Source: Streptomyces sp. Je 1-79
GTDB taxonomy: Bacteria; Actinomycetota; Actinomycetes; Streptomycetales; Streptomycetaceae
Assembly: GCF_025195125.1 (NCBI RefSeq)
Contig: NZ_JAMGSL010000002.1
Location: forward strand, 248,001 to 312,000
Reading direction: 5' to 3'
Length of the DNA: 64,000 nucleotides
The notes beneath the pieces are model-generated. The model was not told where the DNA came from, ran no database searches, and saw only the letters and a list, made by a program, of their open reading frames with translations. The translations under genes and the position numbers were made by a program. Positions 9,188-19,149 of this stretch are shown one piece after another (the stretch's first letter is position 1; every line of letters begins with the position of its first letter).

Positions 9188-9287
9188 CGGGTCCTCCTTA
9201 CGTGATCTCCCCCGTGGTGCTGAACACCCTCGCACGCGCCACTGACAACGCCCCCGGGCGGCGGTCCCGGGCGACGGTCCCGGCCCC

Positions 9288-10538
9288 TCAGGAGACCGGA
9301 CGGGAGTCGAGCCAGACCGACTCGAACTCCTCCCTATATGTCGCGAATAGTCCGTATTCACCGTCACGTGCGTGCTGTCCGGAACGCACCACGTTGCGGC
9401 CACCCCCGCGCAGGACGAGCACCGGCGCCTCCATCCCCCGCGCCTTCCGCAGATACGACTGGACGACGGCGACCCCGTCCGGCCCGTCCCCGTCCACCAG
9501 GTACGCCGTGAAGCGGGGGGTCTCGTCGAAGACATGGATCTGGAAGGCGTCCGGGTCGCGCAGCCGGGACCGCACCCGCCTCATGTGGAGGATGTTCATC
9601 TCCACCGAGCGACTCAACTCGCCCTTCTTAAGCCCCAGTTCCCGCTCGCGCCGTTTGACGGCGCTGCTCGCCGGATTGAGGAACAGCAGGCGTATGCGAC
9701 AGCCGGACTCGGCGAGCCGCACCAGCCGCCGCCCGGAGAAGTTCTGCACGAGGAGGTTCAGGCCTATGCCCGTGGCGTCGAGGCGGCGGGCCCCGCCGAA
9801 GAGGTCCTCGGCCGGCAGCTGGCGCTGCAGCCGCACCCGGTCGGAGTGGACGGAGACCACGTCGGCGTACCGGTCGCCCACCAGGTCCTCGACCGCGTCG
9901 ACCGGCAGCCGGTCGGCGGACGGCACGCCCGCGCCGCTGCCGAGGATCTCCAGGAGCCGCGCGGAGGCCCGTTCGGACTGGGCGAGGACGGTCGTCGACA
10001 GGGCGCGGTTGCGGGAGACGACGTTGCGCGTCACCTCCAGCTCGTCCAGAGCCAGTTCGACCTCGCGACGGTCGTCGAAGTACGGCTCGAAGCACGGCCA
10101 GTGCTGCACCATCAGCTCCCGCAGCTGCGGGAGGGTCAGGAAGCTGAGAACGTTGTCGTCCGCCGGGTCCAGGAGATAGCCCTTGCGCCGCGAGACCTCG
10201 CGCACGGCGACGGCCCGCTGCACCCACTCCTGTCCGGCCGGTCCGGCCGCGGCCACCACCCAGTCGTCACCGTGCACCGGCTCGTACACCGGCCGCAGCA
10301 CGGCGGCGACCACGGCGCGGAGCCGCTGTTCGACGAGATTCAGCCAGATATAGGCACGCCCGGCGCGCTGGGCGCGGGTCCGCACCTCGCTCCAGGCCTC
10401 GGCGCCCCAGTCGAGCTCCGCCCCGATCTCCATCGGCCGGGCGACGGAGACCGCTCCGGGCGGTGCGTCCGCGGGCTCGGGCGGGATCCCCTCGTGACCC
10501 GCGTCACCTGGGGGCAGCTCCAGACCTCCCGAGCTCAC
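9288..10538 (-). CDS. SAV2148-type HEPN domain protein
   Basis: 416 aa, matching in my memory the streptomycete SAV2148 family, which carries a HEPN (higher eukaryotes and prokaryotes nucleotide-binding) helical domain. Residues 40-180 are rich in helices: WSEVRTRAQRAGRAYIWLNLVEQRLRAVV is followed by LDELEVTRNVVSRNRALS. The HEPN RNase motif is R-x4-6-H; here Arg171 is followed at the histidine spacing by Arg176, so the catalytic pair may be lost. Residues 200-416 form a separate alpha/beta region of unknown role. GTG 10538 is the start used. Molecular function is unknown. Confidence 0.75.
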   Translation of the reverse strand: MSSGGLELPPGDAGHEGIPPEPADAPPGAVSVARPMEIGAELDWGAEAWSEVRTRAQRAGRAYIWLNLVEQRLRAVVAAVLRPVYEPVHGDDWVVAAAGPAGQEWVQRAVAVREVSRRKGYLLDPADDNVLSFLTLPQLRELMVQHWPCFEPYFDDRREVELALDELEVTRNVVSRNRALSTTVLAQSERASARLLEILGSGAGVPSADRLPVDAVEDLVGDRYADVVSVHSDRVRLQRQLPAEDLFGGARRLDATGIGLNLLVQNFSGRRLVRLAESGCRIRLLFLNPASSAVKRRERELGLKKGELSRSVEMNILHMRRVRSRLRDPDAFQIHVFDETPRFTAYLVDGDGPDGVAVVQSYLRKARGMEAPVLVLRGGGRNVVRSGQHARDGEYGLFATYREEFESVWLDSRPVS

Positions 10539-11072
10539 CCGCGCACCGCCTTCTGCTGTTGGACGCCCGATCCCGCCGCCTGTCGACGATCAAGGAAGGG
10601 TACTCCGGGAGCGGGAGGCGGTGCAGCCGGATCGGCAGGCTGCTTGCTCAACTCCCCTGATTGGGAGCGCCGTTCCGGAGGGCGAGTTCGGCCGGAGTGA
10701 GCGGATTCATACCGGTGACGCCCCCGGCCGCGAGCGGGGAGCCCCGGCGGACGACCGGCACCGGGCTCCGGCCTCGTCCGGGGCGGTGCGGCGGAACCCG
10801 ATGTTGACCCGGCCCGGGCGGACCGGTTCGACGGGCGGAAGGCGGGCGGGCGGGTGGCCGGCGGGGCCGGCCCGCAGCCGGTGAGCGCGGCCGGACCGCG
10901 GCCGACCGGCGGAACCGGCCCCTCATCGCACATCAGGTCGAAACCCGCACATATCACCGCTGGAAGCGCACCCGGCAGGGCGGGGCGAAGTCCTAGGAGG
11001 TTGCCCCTCTTTCGGGCAGGATCTGGCCGGAGTACACCCCAACACCCGGATCAGGATGGAAGAGTCTTATCT
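10539..11072. other. 534-bp gap between the HEPN gene and glgX
   Basis: Both flanking genes point away, so both promoters must lie here. Open frames inside are Pro/Arg/Gly-rich and look spurious. A small hairpin CTCCC-N6-GGGAG occurs near 10653 and a rare CTAG lies near 10993. No RNA gene, operator or repeat could be supported. Confidence 0.6.
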
Positions 11073-13193
<2,121 letters not shown>

Positions 13194-13213
13194 CCGGGGA
13201 CCGCGACGGGCGG

Positions 13214-13242
13214 GGCGGGCGGGGCGCGTGTCCCCGCCCGCC
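13214..13242. terminator. Bidirectional terminator between glgX and the MFS gene
   Basis: An 11-bp GC stem (GGCGGGCGGGG / CCCCGCCCGCC type) with a 7-nt loop begins 21 bp after the glgX stop, in the gap between convergent genes. Confidence 0.65.
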
Positions 13243-13262
13243 GCGTACGTCACGCTCCTCGG

Positions 13263-13310
13263 CCATCGCGTCCGCCATCGCGTCCGCCATCGCGTCCGCC
13301 ATCGCGTCCG
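13263..13310. repeat. 12-bp tandem repeat, four perfect copies
   Basis: The unit CCATCGCGTCCG is repeated four times head-to-tail, ending four bases before the MFS stop codon complement. It lies outside both flanking genes, between the terminator and the MFS 3' end. Confidence 0.95.
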
Positions 13311-13313
13311 CCG

Positions 13314-14561
13314 TCAGACCTCGGCCGTCGCATCCGCCCCGGCCGGTCGGGTGCCGGGCGCCGGAACCCGCGTGCGGACGGCCCACGACAACACCGCGCA
13401 CAGGGCGGCCGCGACGACCGCCACGGTGAAGGCGGCCGGTGCGCCGTGGGTCTCCGCGAGGCGGCCCGAGAGGGCCAGCGCGAGGGCCTGGCCGCCGACG
13501 ATCCCGCTGGTGAGAAAAGCCATCGACTCGGCGAGCCGGGACGCGGGCACGGTCCGCTCGGTGAGTCCGAAGACGGTGATCAGATGCGGCGCGTAGGCGG
13601 CGCCGAGGACGATCACGACCGCGTACAGGGCCGGGAGCGAGTCCACGAGGACGAGCGGGGCGGAGAGAACGACGAGCGCGACGGTGGCCGCACGCCAGCG
13701 CGTCGGCAGCCCGATCCGCGCCGGCACGGCCGCCATCGAGAGGCCGACGGCGGCGCTCATCACCCCCATGGCGGCGTAGACGAGCCCGGCCTGCGCCGGA
13801 GCCCCGAGCTTCTCGGTGAGCGCGGTGATGCCCGCCTGCGAGGCACCGAACATGGCGCCCTGGAGCACCATCGTGAACCGGAGGGCGTACGCGGACCCCG
13901 GCAGCCGCCCCCGTTCGGCGGCGCCCGTACGGGTGGCGGTGGAGCCCGCCGTACCGCCTTCGGCGACACGGGCCGAGGGGTGCAGCGCGAACGCCGTGCC
14001 GCAGGTCGCCAGGAGGGCCGAGGCCGTCAGGAGGGCGGCCGCCGGGTGGGCGAGGGCGGCGGCGAGGCCCACGAGGGCCGGGCCCAGGACGAAGGAGACC
14101 TCGTCGAGGGTGCCTTCGAAGGAGAGCACCGTGCCCACCGGCCGGTCGCCGGCGCCGGAACGCCGGGCCAGGGCGACCGAGCGGGTCCGGGCGAGCGGTC
14201 CGATCTGCGGGACGGTCGCGCCCGCGAGCGCGCCGAGGGCGATCAGCCAGCCGGTCGCCGCCTGCGCGAGGGCCGCGAGGACCAGCGCGGCGACGGCCAC
14301 CGCGTTGGCGAGGGACGCGACGAGGACCACCCCCCGCTGTCCGCGCCGGTCGGCGAACCGGCCGATGACGGGCCCCGCGAGCGTCTGCCCCGCCGCGAGC
14401 GCGCCGCCCGCGAGCCCCGCCGTCGTCAGGGATCCGCTCGTCTCGGCGACCAGGAGCAGGCTGCCGAGCTGGCACATCGCGGTCGGCAGCCGCCCCAGGA
14501 AGGAGACCACCGGAAGCACCGGCCCGAGCAGGGACAGCGTGTCGCGATACATACGGAGCAT
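13314..14561 (-). CDS. MFS transporter
   Basis: 415 aa with about twelve hydrophobic helices. The N-terminal half has PVVSFLGRLPTAM and the cytoplasmic loop GRFADRRGQRGVV, the MFS motif A (GxLADRxGxR) region. The substrate is unknown, most likely drug or metabolite export. ATG 14561 (MLRMYRDTLS) is used; ATG 14552 is equally possible, and neither has a strong binding site. It diverges from treY across 81 bp that must hold both promoters. Confidence 0.85.
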   Translation of the reverse strand: MLRMYRDTLSLLGPVLPVVSFLGRLPTAMCQLGSLLLVAETSGSLTTAGLAGGALAAGQTLAGPVIGRFADRRGQRGVVLVASLANAVAVAALVLAALAQAATGWLIALGALAGATVPQIGPLARTRSVALARRSGAGDRPVGTVLSFEGTLDEVSFVLGPALVGLAAALAHPAAALLTASALLATCGTAFALHPSARVAEGGTAGSTATRTGAAERGRLPGSAYALRFTMVLQGAMFGASQAGITALTEKLGAPAQAGLVYAAMGVMSAAVGLSMAAVPARIGLPTRWRAATVALVVLSAPLVLVDSLPALYAVVIVLGAAYAPHLITVFGLTERTVPASRLAESMAFLTSGIVGGQALALALSGRLAETHGAPAAFTVAVVAAALCAVLSWAVRTRVPAPGTRPAGADATAEV

Positions 14562-14642
14562 CGCCAGAACGTAACGCGATACACCCGAACGGACGCATGA
14601 GGCGATGACACAGAAGCCTCCTGGCCGGGTACGTACGTTCGC

Positions 14643-17012
14643 ATGACGTCCTCGCTCCCGTCCCCGCCCTCCGCCCGGACCGTGCCCACCGCCACCTACC
14701 GGCTCCAACTCCAGCCGGAGTTCCCCTTCCCGGCCGCCGAGCGGGCCGTCCCCCATCTCGCCGCACTCGGGGTCTCCCACCTCCACCTCTCCCCCGTCCT
14801 GGAGGCCGTGCCCGGCTCGACGCACGGCTACGACGTGACCGATCACCGCGCGATCCGGGCCGAGCTGGGCGGCGAGGAGGGGCTGCGGGCGCTCGCCGCG
14901 ACCGCCCGGGCGCACGGCCTGGGCCTGGTCGTGGACCTGGTGCCCAACCACATGGCGGCGTCGCCCACCCACAACCACGCGCTGCGCGAGGTGCTCCGCG
15001 AGGGCCCCGAGTCGCCGTACGCCCGCTGGTTCGACATCGACTGGACGGCGGGGGACGGCCGGGTCCTGCTGCCCGTGCTTCCGGCCCGGCTCCCGGACGT
15101 ACGGGAGCGGATGCGGGTCGCCGACGGCGTGCTGCACCTGGACGGCCAGGAGTTCCCGCTCCGCGCGGGCACGGAGGGGCTGCCGCTGCCCGAGCTTCTC
15201 GACGCCCAGTGGTACCGGCTCGGCTGGTGGCGTCTGGCCCGCACCGAGCTGAACTACCGCCGGTTCTTCACCATTTCGGAGCTGATCGGGGTGCGGGTCG
15301 AGGACCCCGAGGTCTTCGACGCCACCCACGGCAAGATCGTCGAACTGGTCCGGGACGGGGTGATCGAAGGGCTGCGGATCGACCACCCGGACGGACTCGC
15401 CGACCCCGAGGGGTACTTGGAGCGCCTGCGGGAGGCGACGGGCGGCCGGTGCTGGACGGTCGTCGAGAAGATCCTCACCGGCGCGGAGCCGCTGGCGCCG
15501 GCCTGGCCGGTCGCGGGGACGACCGGCTACGACGCCCTGCGGTATGTGGACGGTGTCTTCGTCGACGGTGTGGGCGCCGACGAACTCTCCGACGTGTACC
15601 GCGAGTTCGCGGGGCGCGCGGGCGACCGGGGCGGCTCCTGGGAGGCGACCGCGCGCCGGTCCGCGTACGAGGTGGTGACGCACGACCTGGCGGCGGAGAC
15701 CGCGGCCCTTGCCCGGCTCGCGGACCGGATCTGCGCCGCCGATCCCGGCTTGCGCGACCACGCCCCCTGGGCCCTGCGGACCGCGGTCCGCGAGCTCCTC
15801 GTCCGCGTCCCCGTCTACCGCTTCTACCGTACGGACGCCGAGTCGGTGCTGACCCCGGAGGCGGCCCGGGGCGCGAAGGCGGCCTTCGCCGTACCGGAGG
15901 AGGCCACGGCGGTCGACACCGTGCGGGACCTGGCGCTCGGGCTGCTCGGCGACGGCCACGAACACCGGGCGTTCCGGGCGAGGTTCGCCCAGACGTCCTC
16001 GGCGCTGCGCGCCAAGTCCGTGGAGGACACCGCCTTCTACCGCTACACCCCGCTGCTGTCCGCGAACGAGGTGGGCGGCGACCCTGGGCGCCCGGCGATC
16101 GCGCCCGAGGAGTTCCACGCGTACTGCCTACGGCTCTCCCGGTACTGGCCCGGCACCGGGACCGTGCTCTCCACGCACGACACCAAGCGCAGTGCGGACG
16201 TCCGTGCCGGGATCGCCGTCCTCTCCCAGTGTCCGGCGGTGTGGCGGGAGTTGCTGGAGGAGGTGGCGGGCGTTCCGGCGCCGGATCCGCACCTGGCGTG
16301 GACGGCGTGGCAGACCGCGTTCGGGTTCGGCACACCGGATCCGGCGCGGCTCGGCCCGGCGGTCCTGAAGTCCGTACGGGAGGCCGGTCTGCACACCAGC
16401 TGGACGGAGCCCGATCCGGCGTACGAGCGCGCGGTGACCGACTTCGTGGCGGCCGGGCCGGGCCGGATCCCTCTCCGGGCGGCCTCGGAGGCGGCGTTCG
16501 CGCTGGAGCCGCACATCCGGGCGCACATGCTGGGCGCGACCCTGGTCCAGCTGACGATGCCGGGGGTGCCGGAGCTCTATCAGGGCACCGAGCGGGAGTA
16601 CCGGGCGCTGGTCGACCCGGACAACCGGACTCCGTTCACGGTCGGCGAGGACGACGACAAGACGGCGGTGGTCCGTGCGGCGCTCGGGCTGCGGCGGCGG
16701 CACCCCGAGGTGTTCGCCGCGCCGGACTCGTACACCCCGCTGGCCGTGACCGGGGCCACGGCGCCGCACTGTCTGGCCTTCGCCCGCGGAGAGGGCGGCT
16801 CGGCCGAGGTGGTCACGGCGGTCACACGGTTGCCGCTGCGGCTGGCTGAGGCGGGCGGGTGGCAGGACACGGAGCTGATCCTGCCACCGGGCCGCTGGTT
16901 CGACCTGCTCGACGGCGTACGGGAGTTCACGGGCGGAGCGGTGAAGCCGGTCGACCTCTTCGACGCCCGCCCGGTGTCCCTGCTCGGCCGACGGCCCGCC
17001 CGGGAGGAGTGA
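14643..17012 (+). CDS. treY: Maltooligosyltrehalose synthase TreY
   Basis: 789 aa, GH13 subfamily 26. The start VPTATYRLQLQPEFPF and the early motifs VSHLHLSPVLEAVPGSTHGYDV and DLVPNHMA are characteristic. GLRIDHPDGLADP carries the nucleophile and STHDTKRSADVRA the late conserved His-Asp. The enzyme turns the reducing-end glucose of a maltooligosaccharide into a trehalose unit; TreZ, 5.6 kb downstream, then releases trehalose. ATG 14643 matches the family N-terminus. The separation of treY and treZ by unrelated genes is noteworthy, as they are often adjacent. Confidence 0.96.
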   Translation: MTSSLPSPPSARTVPTATYRLQLQPEFPFPAAERAVPHLAALGVSHLHLSPVLEAVPGSTHGYDVTDHRAIRAELGGEEGLRALAATARAHGLGLVVDLVPNHMAASPTHNHALREVLREGPESPYARWFDIDWTAGDGRVLLPVLPARLPDVRERMRVADGVLHLDGQEFPLRAGTEGLPLPELLDAQWYRLGWWRLARTELNYRRFFTISELIGVRVEDPEVFDATHGKIVELVRDGVIEGLRIDHPDGLADPEGYLERLREATGGRCWTVVEKILTGAEPLAPAWPVAGTTGYDALRYVDGVFVDGVGADELSDVYREFAGRAGDRGGSWEATARRSAYEVVTHDLAAETAALARLADRICAADPGLRDHAPWALRTAVRELLVRVPVYRFYRTDAESVLTPEAARGAKAAFAVPEEATAVDTVRDLALGLLGDGHEHRAFRARFAQTSSALRAKSVEDTAFYRYTPLLSANEVGGDPGRPAIAPEEFHAYCLRLSRYWPGTGTVLSTHDTKRSADVRAGIAVLSQCPAVWRELLEEVAGVPAPDPHLAWTAWQTAFGFGTPDPARLGPAVLKSVREAGLHTSWTEPDPAYERAVTDFVAAGPGRIPLRAASEAAFALEPHIRAHMLGATLVQLTMPGVPELYQGTEREYRALVDPDNRTPFTVGEDDDKTAVVRAALGLRRRHPEVFAAPDSYTPLAVTGATAPHCLAFARGEGGSAEVVTAVTRLPLRLAEAGGWQDTELILPPGRWFDLLDGVREFTGGAVKPVDLFDARPVSLLGRRPAREE

Positions 17013-17345
17013 GGAAGGGCTGCCCGGGGCGGGGCGCGGGGGGCGGGGGCGACCGGTGCCGGGGCGACCGGCACGGGGTAGCCCGGCACGGGGTAGCCCG
17101 GCACGGGGTAGCCCGGCACGGGGGCCGCACGGCACGGGATAGCCAGCCCGGGGGCGCGCGGCAGGGGGCGCGCGGCAGGGGGCGCGGGGGCGCCAGGCCC
17201 GGGCGCCTCAACCGCCGGGACGTCAACCGCCTGGGCGCGGCGCGGGGTTGTCTGCCAGTGGGGCACCCGGCCCGGGTCGCCCCGGCGCCGGGGCCGGGCG
17301 GCCCGCACCGGCGCCTTGACCGCCGGGGCATCAACCGCCCGGGCG
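17013..17345. other. 333-bp repeat-rich gap between treY and the P450-like gene
   Basis: Convergent intergenic region of extreme GC. It holds the 15-bp array annotated separately, then GGGGGCGCGCGGCA repeats (17150-17188) and imperfect CGCCGGGACGTCAACCGCC-like copies (17211-17345) up to the P450 stop. No credible gene is present; open frames here are shadows of repeats. Confidence 0.8.
17069..17145. repeat. 15-bp tandem repeat array
   Basis: The unit CGGCACGGGGTAGCC is present in three perfect copies (17069-17083, 17084-17098, 17099-17113), followed by degenerate copies CGGCACGGGG and CGGCACGGGATAGCC to about 17145. Confidence 0.93.
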
Positions 17346-18500
17346 TCAGTCGCCGGGTTGTACGAGGAGGCTCCGCGGGGCGCGGGTGATCAGGCCCGTT
17401 CGCTCGGGCCGGAAGCCGTGGGCCAGTCGCAGGCGGGGCATGGCGTCGAGGAGCGCCCGCAGGGCGTACTCGGCTTCGAGGCGGGCGAGGAGGACGGCGG
17501 GGCAGACGCCGCTCCCGTAGGTCAGCTGGCCGGGGTCGTCGCGCCGCGGGTCGTAGCGGTCGGGGTCGCGGAAGCGTTCCGGGTCCCGGCAGGCGGCCCC
17601 GATCAGCAGGGCGACGGGCTCCCCCGCCGGGATCGTGCCGCCGCCGACACGGACGTCGGCGGCGGTGCGGCGGACGGCGATCTGTACGGGCGGGTCGTGG
17701 CGCAGCGACTCGGTCCAGGCGCGGGCGATCTCCTCCGAGGGCGCGTCATGGAGGGCGGCCGCGCGTTCCGGCTCGACGAGGACGTCGGCGAGGAAGGAGG
17801 CGAGGGCCTTCTCCCGTACCGAGATCTGGCCGGTGCACTGACCGGCGAGCGCGGAGGCGGCGCGGCCGCGGACCAGGCGCATCATGTCCCGGTAGGGCAC
17901 GCCGACGGCGGCGGCGACGGTGCCGGCGGGCAGCCAGCGGCAGAAGTCCGCGACCAGGTCCGCCTGGGGCCGCTCGGCGATCCGGCGGGCGAGGACGTGC
18001 GCGGTGCGCGCGGTGACGCTGCGGAGTTCGTCCTCGTCGACGTCGACGTGCGTCCGGGCGCAGGGCGGGTCGCCGGGCCGGTGACCGTGGGTGAACCGGG
18101 CGTCGGTGAGGGCGGTGGCGACGTCGGCGAACCGGCTCAGGACCCAGGCGCGCAGCAGCGGGTCGTAGGTCAGCGGGAACTCCTCGCGCAGGACCCGGTG
18201 GACGCGGTACGGGTCCCGGGTGGCGCCGGGGTCGAGCGGGCTGGGCGCGACGGTCCGGCTCGTCGGCCGCCCGGCGGGGCTCCCCGGCGGCCGCTCGACG
18301 GAGGAAGGACCCTCGCCCCGGACCCGCCCGTCCGCCCGGACCCGCCCGTCCGCCCGGACCCGCCCGTCCGCCCGGACGCGCCCGGCGGTCGGGGCCGCCG
18401 CCGTGGTGCGGGCGTGGGCGCGCGAGGAGGGCGCGGGCCCCATGGGCGGGAGGCCCGCCCAGCCGTCCGTGCCTATGCCCGGCTTCGACTCGTCGCTCAT
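17346..18500 (-). CDS. Degenerate cytochrome P450-like protein
   Basis: 384 aa from ATG 18500. Residues 1-85 are a low-complexity Pro/Arg/Gly extension with hexapeptide repeats RVRADG. From about 90 on, the P450 fold is recognisable: the ExxR helix (E264-S-L-R267), DPERFRDPDRYD, and a heme-loop remnant YGSGVCPAVLLARLEAEYAL with Cys333. But the loop is two residues shorter than FGxGxHxCxG and lacks its His. The I-helix A-G-x-[DE]-T-T motif and the helix-C HxxxR are not found. It may be a non-catalytic P450 homologue or a decaying gene. It converges on treY and diverges from a marR gene. Confidence 0.7.
   Translation of the reverse strand: MSDESKPGIGTDGWAGLPPMGPAPSSRAHARTTAAAPTAGRVRADGRVRADGRVRADGRVRGEGPSSVERPPGSPAGRPTSRTVAPSPLDPGATRDPYRVHRVLREEFPLTYDPLLRAWVLSRFADVATALTDARFTHGHRPGDPPCARTHVDVDEDELRSVTARTAHVLARRIAERPQADLVADFCRWLPAGTVAAAVGVPYRDMMRLVRGRAASALAGQCTGQISVREKALASFLADVLVEPERAAALHDAPSEEIARAWTESLRHDPPVQIAVRRTAADVRVGGGTIPAGEPVALLIGAACRDPERFRDPDRYDPRRDDPGQLTYGSGVCPAVLLARLEAEYALRALLDAMPRLRLAHGFRPERTGLITRAPRSLLVQPGD
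18318..18371. repeat. 18-bp in-frame tandem repeat in the P450-like gene
   Basis: Three perfect copies of CCGGACCCGCCCGTCCGC plus a partial fourth encode the hexapeptide RVRADG near the N-terminus of the P450-like protein. Confidence 0.92.
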
Positions 18501-18610
18501 CGCGCCCCCTGTCGGTCCAGCGTGTGTGCGTCCCCCCACCCCACCACCGCCCACGGACCCCCGCAGCCCGCATACCGCCGAACGGGTGAAACAAGCCCCG
18601 CGCGGCGACA

Positions 18611-18665
18611 GTTGACCTCAACCAATCTTCAGGTTTTACGGTTCAGGCACCACCGACCGTCCACA
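18611..18665 (+). promoter_or_regulatory. Candidate promoter and operator of the marR gene
   Basis: TTGACC (18612-18617) could be a -35 box, with TTTACG 17 bp on as a weak -10. The -35 lies within the inverted repeat GTTGA-CC-TCAAC (18611-18622), and TTCAGG is directly repeated downstream. This layout would suit autorepression by the MarR product. Confidence 0.4.
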
Positions 18666-18678
18666 GGGGGAAACCACC

Positions 18679-19149
18679 ATGACGACCCAGCACCTCTCCG
18701 ACGCCGAACTCGCCACCCAGCCGGCCGCCTACGTGACCGGAGTGGCCAACCGCGCGCTCGTCGCGTTCACACGGGCCCGGCAGGCCGAGTCCGGCTTCAC
18801 CCAGCCCCAGTTCTGGCTGCTGCGCCATCTGTCGAAGCACGACATCTCGCCCGACGGGCACGGCATGACGGTCCCGGAGCTCCAGGAGGCGATGAGCTCC
18901 TACATCAGGCCGGAGGACGACCTGGCGGCGGAGGCCGAGGTCCTGCTCGGACGCGGCTGGCTGACGCGCGACGCGGAGGACCGCCTGTGGATCACCGAAT
19001 CGGGCGACGAGGCCCGCGTGACCATGAAGGGCCACGCCCCGGCGATCCTCGCCCGCATCCACGAGGGCATCGACGACGCCGACTACGTCATCGCCCTGAA
19101 GGTGCTCCGCCGGATGATCGAGAACACGGGCGGCTCCCTGGTCCTGTGA
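18679..19149 (+). CDS. MarR family winged-helix regulator
   Basis: 156 aa. Helix FTQPQFWLLRHLSKHD precedes the HTH segment MTVPELQEAMSSYIRPEDDLAAEAEVLLGRGWL and the wing DAEDRLWITESG. It lacks the usual DxRxxxxxLT wing signature, so it is a divergent member. The start ATG follows GGGGGAAACCACC. Its 3' end overlaps the convergent MMPL gene by 62 bp. It probably controls itself and perhaps the divergent P450-like gene; the ligand is unknown. Confidence 0.75.
   Translation: MTTQHLSDAELATQPAAYVTGVANRALVAFTRARQAESGFTQPQFWLLRHLSKHDISPDGHGMTVPELQEAMSSYIRPEDDLAAEAEVLLGRGWLTRDAEDRLWITESGDEARVTMKGHAPAILARIHEGIDDADYVIALKVLRRMIENTGGSLVL

Noticed and set aside
10535..10957. Minus-strand open frame of 140 codons just upstream of the HEPN gene
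   Set aside because: Composition is almost entirely Pro, Arg, Gly and Ala with no domain. It is the sort of frame that high GC produces by chance in a promoter-bearing gap.
17013..17345. Small genes inside the treY / P450-like gap
   Set aside because: The frames consist of translated repeats with no start signal or normal amino-acid composition.
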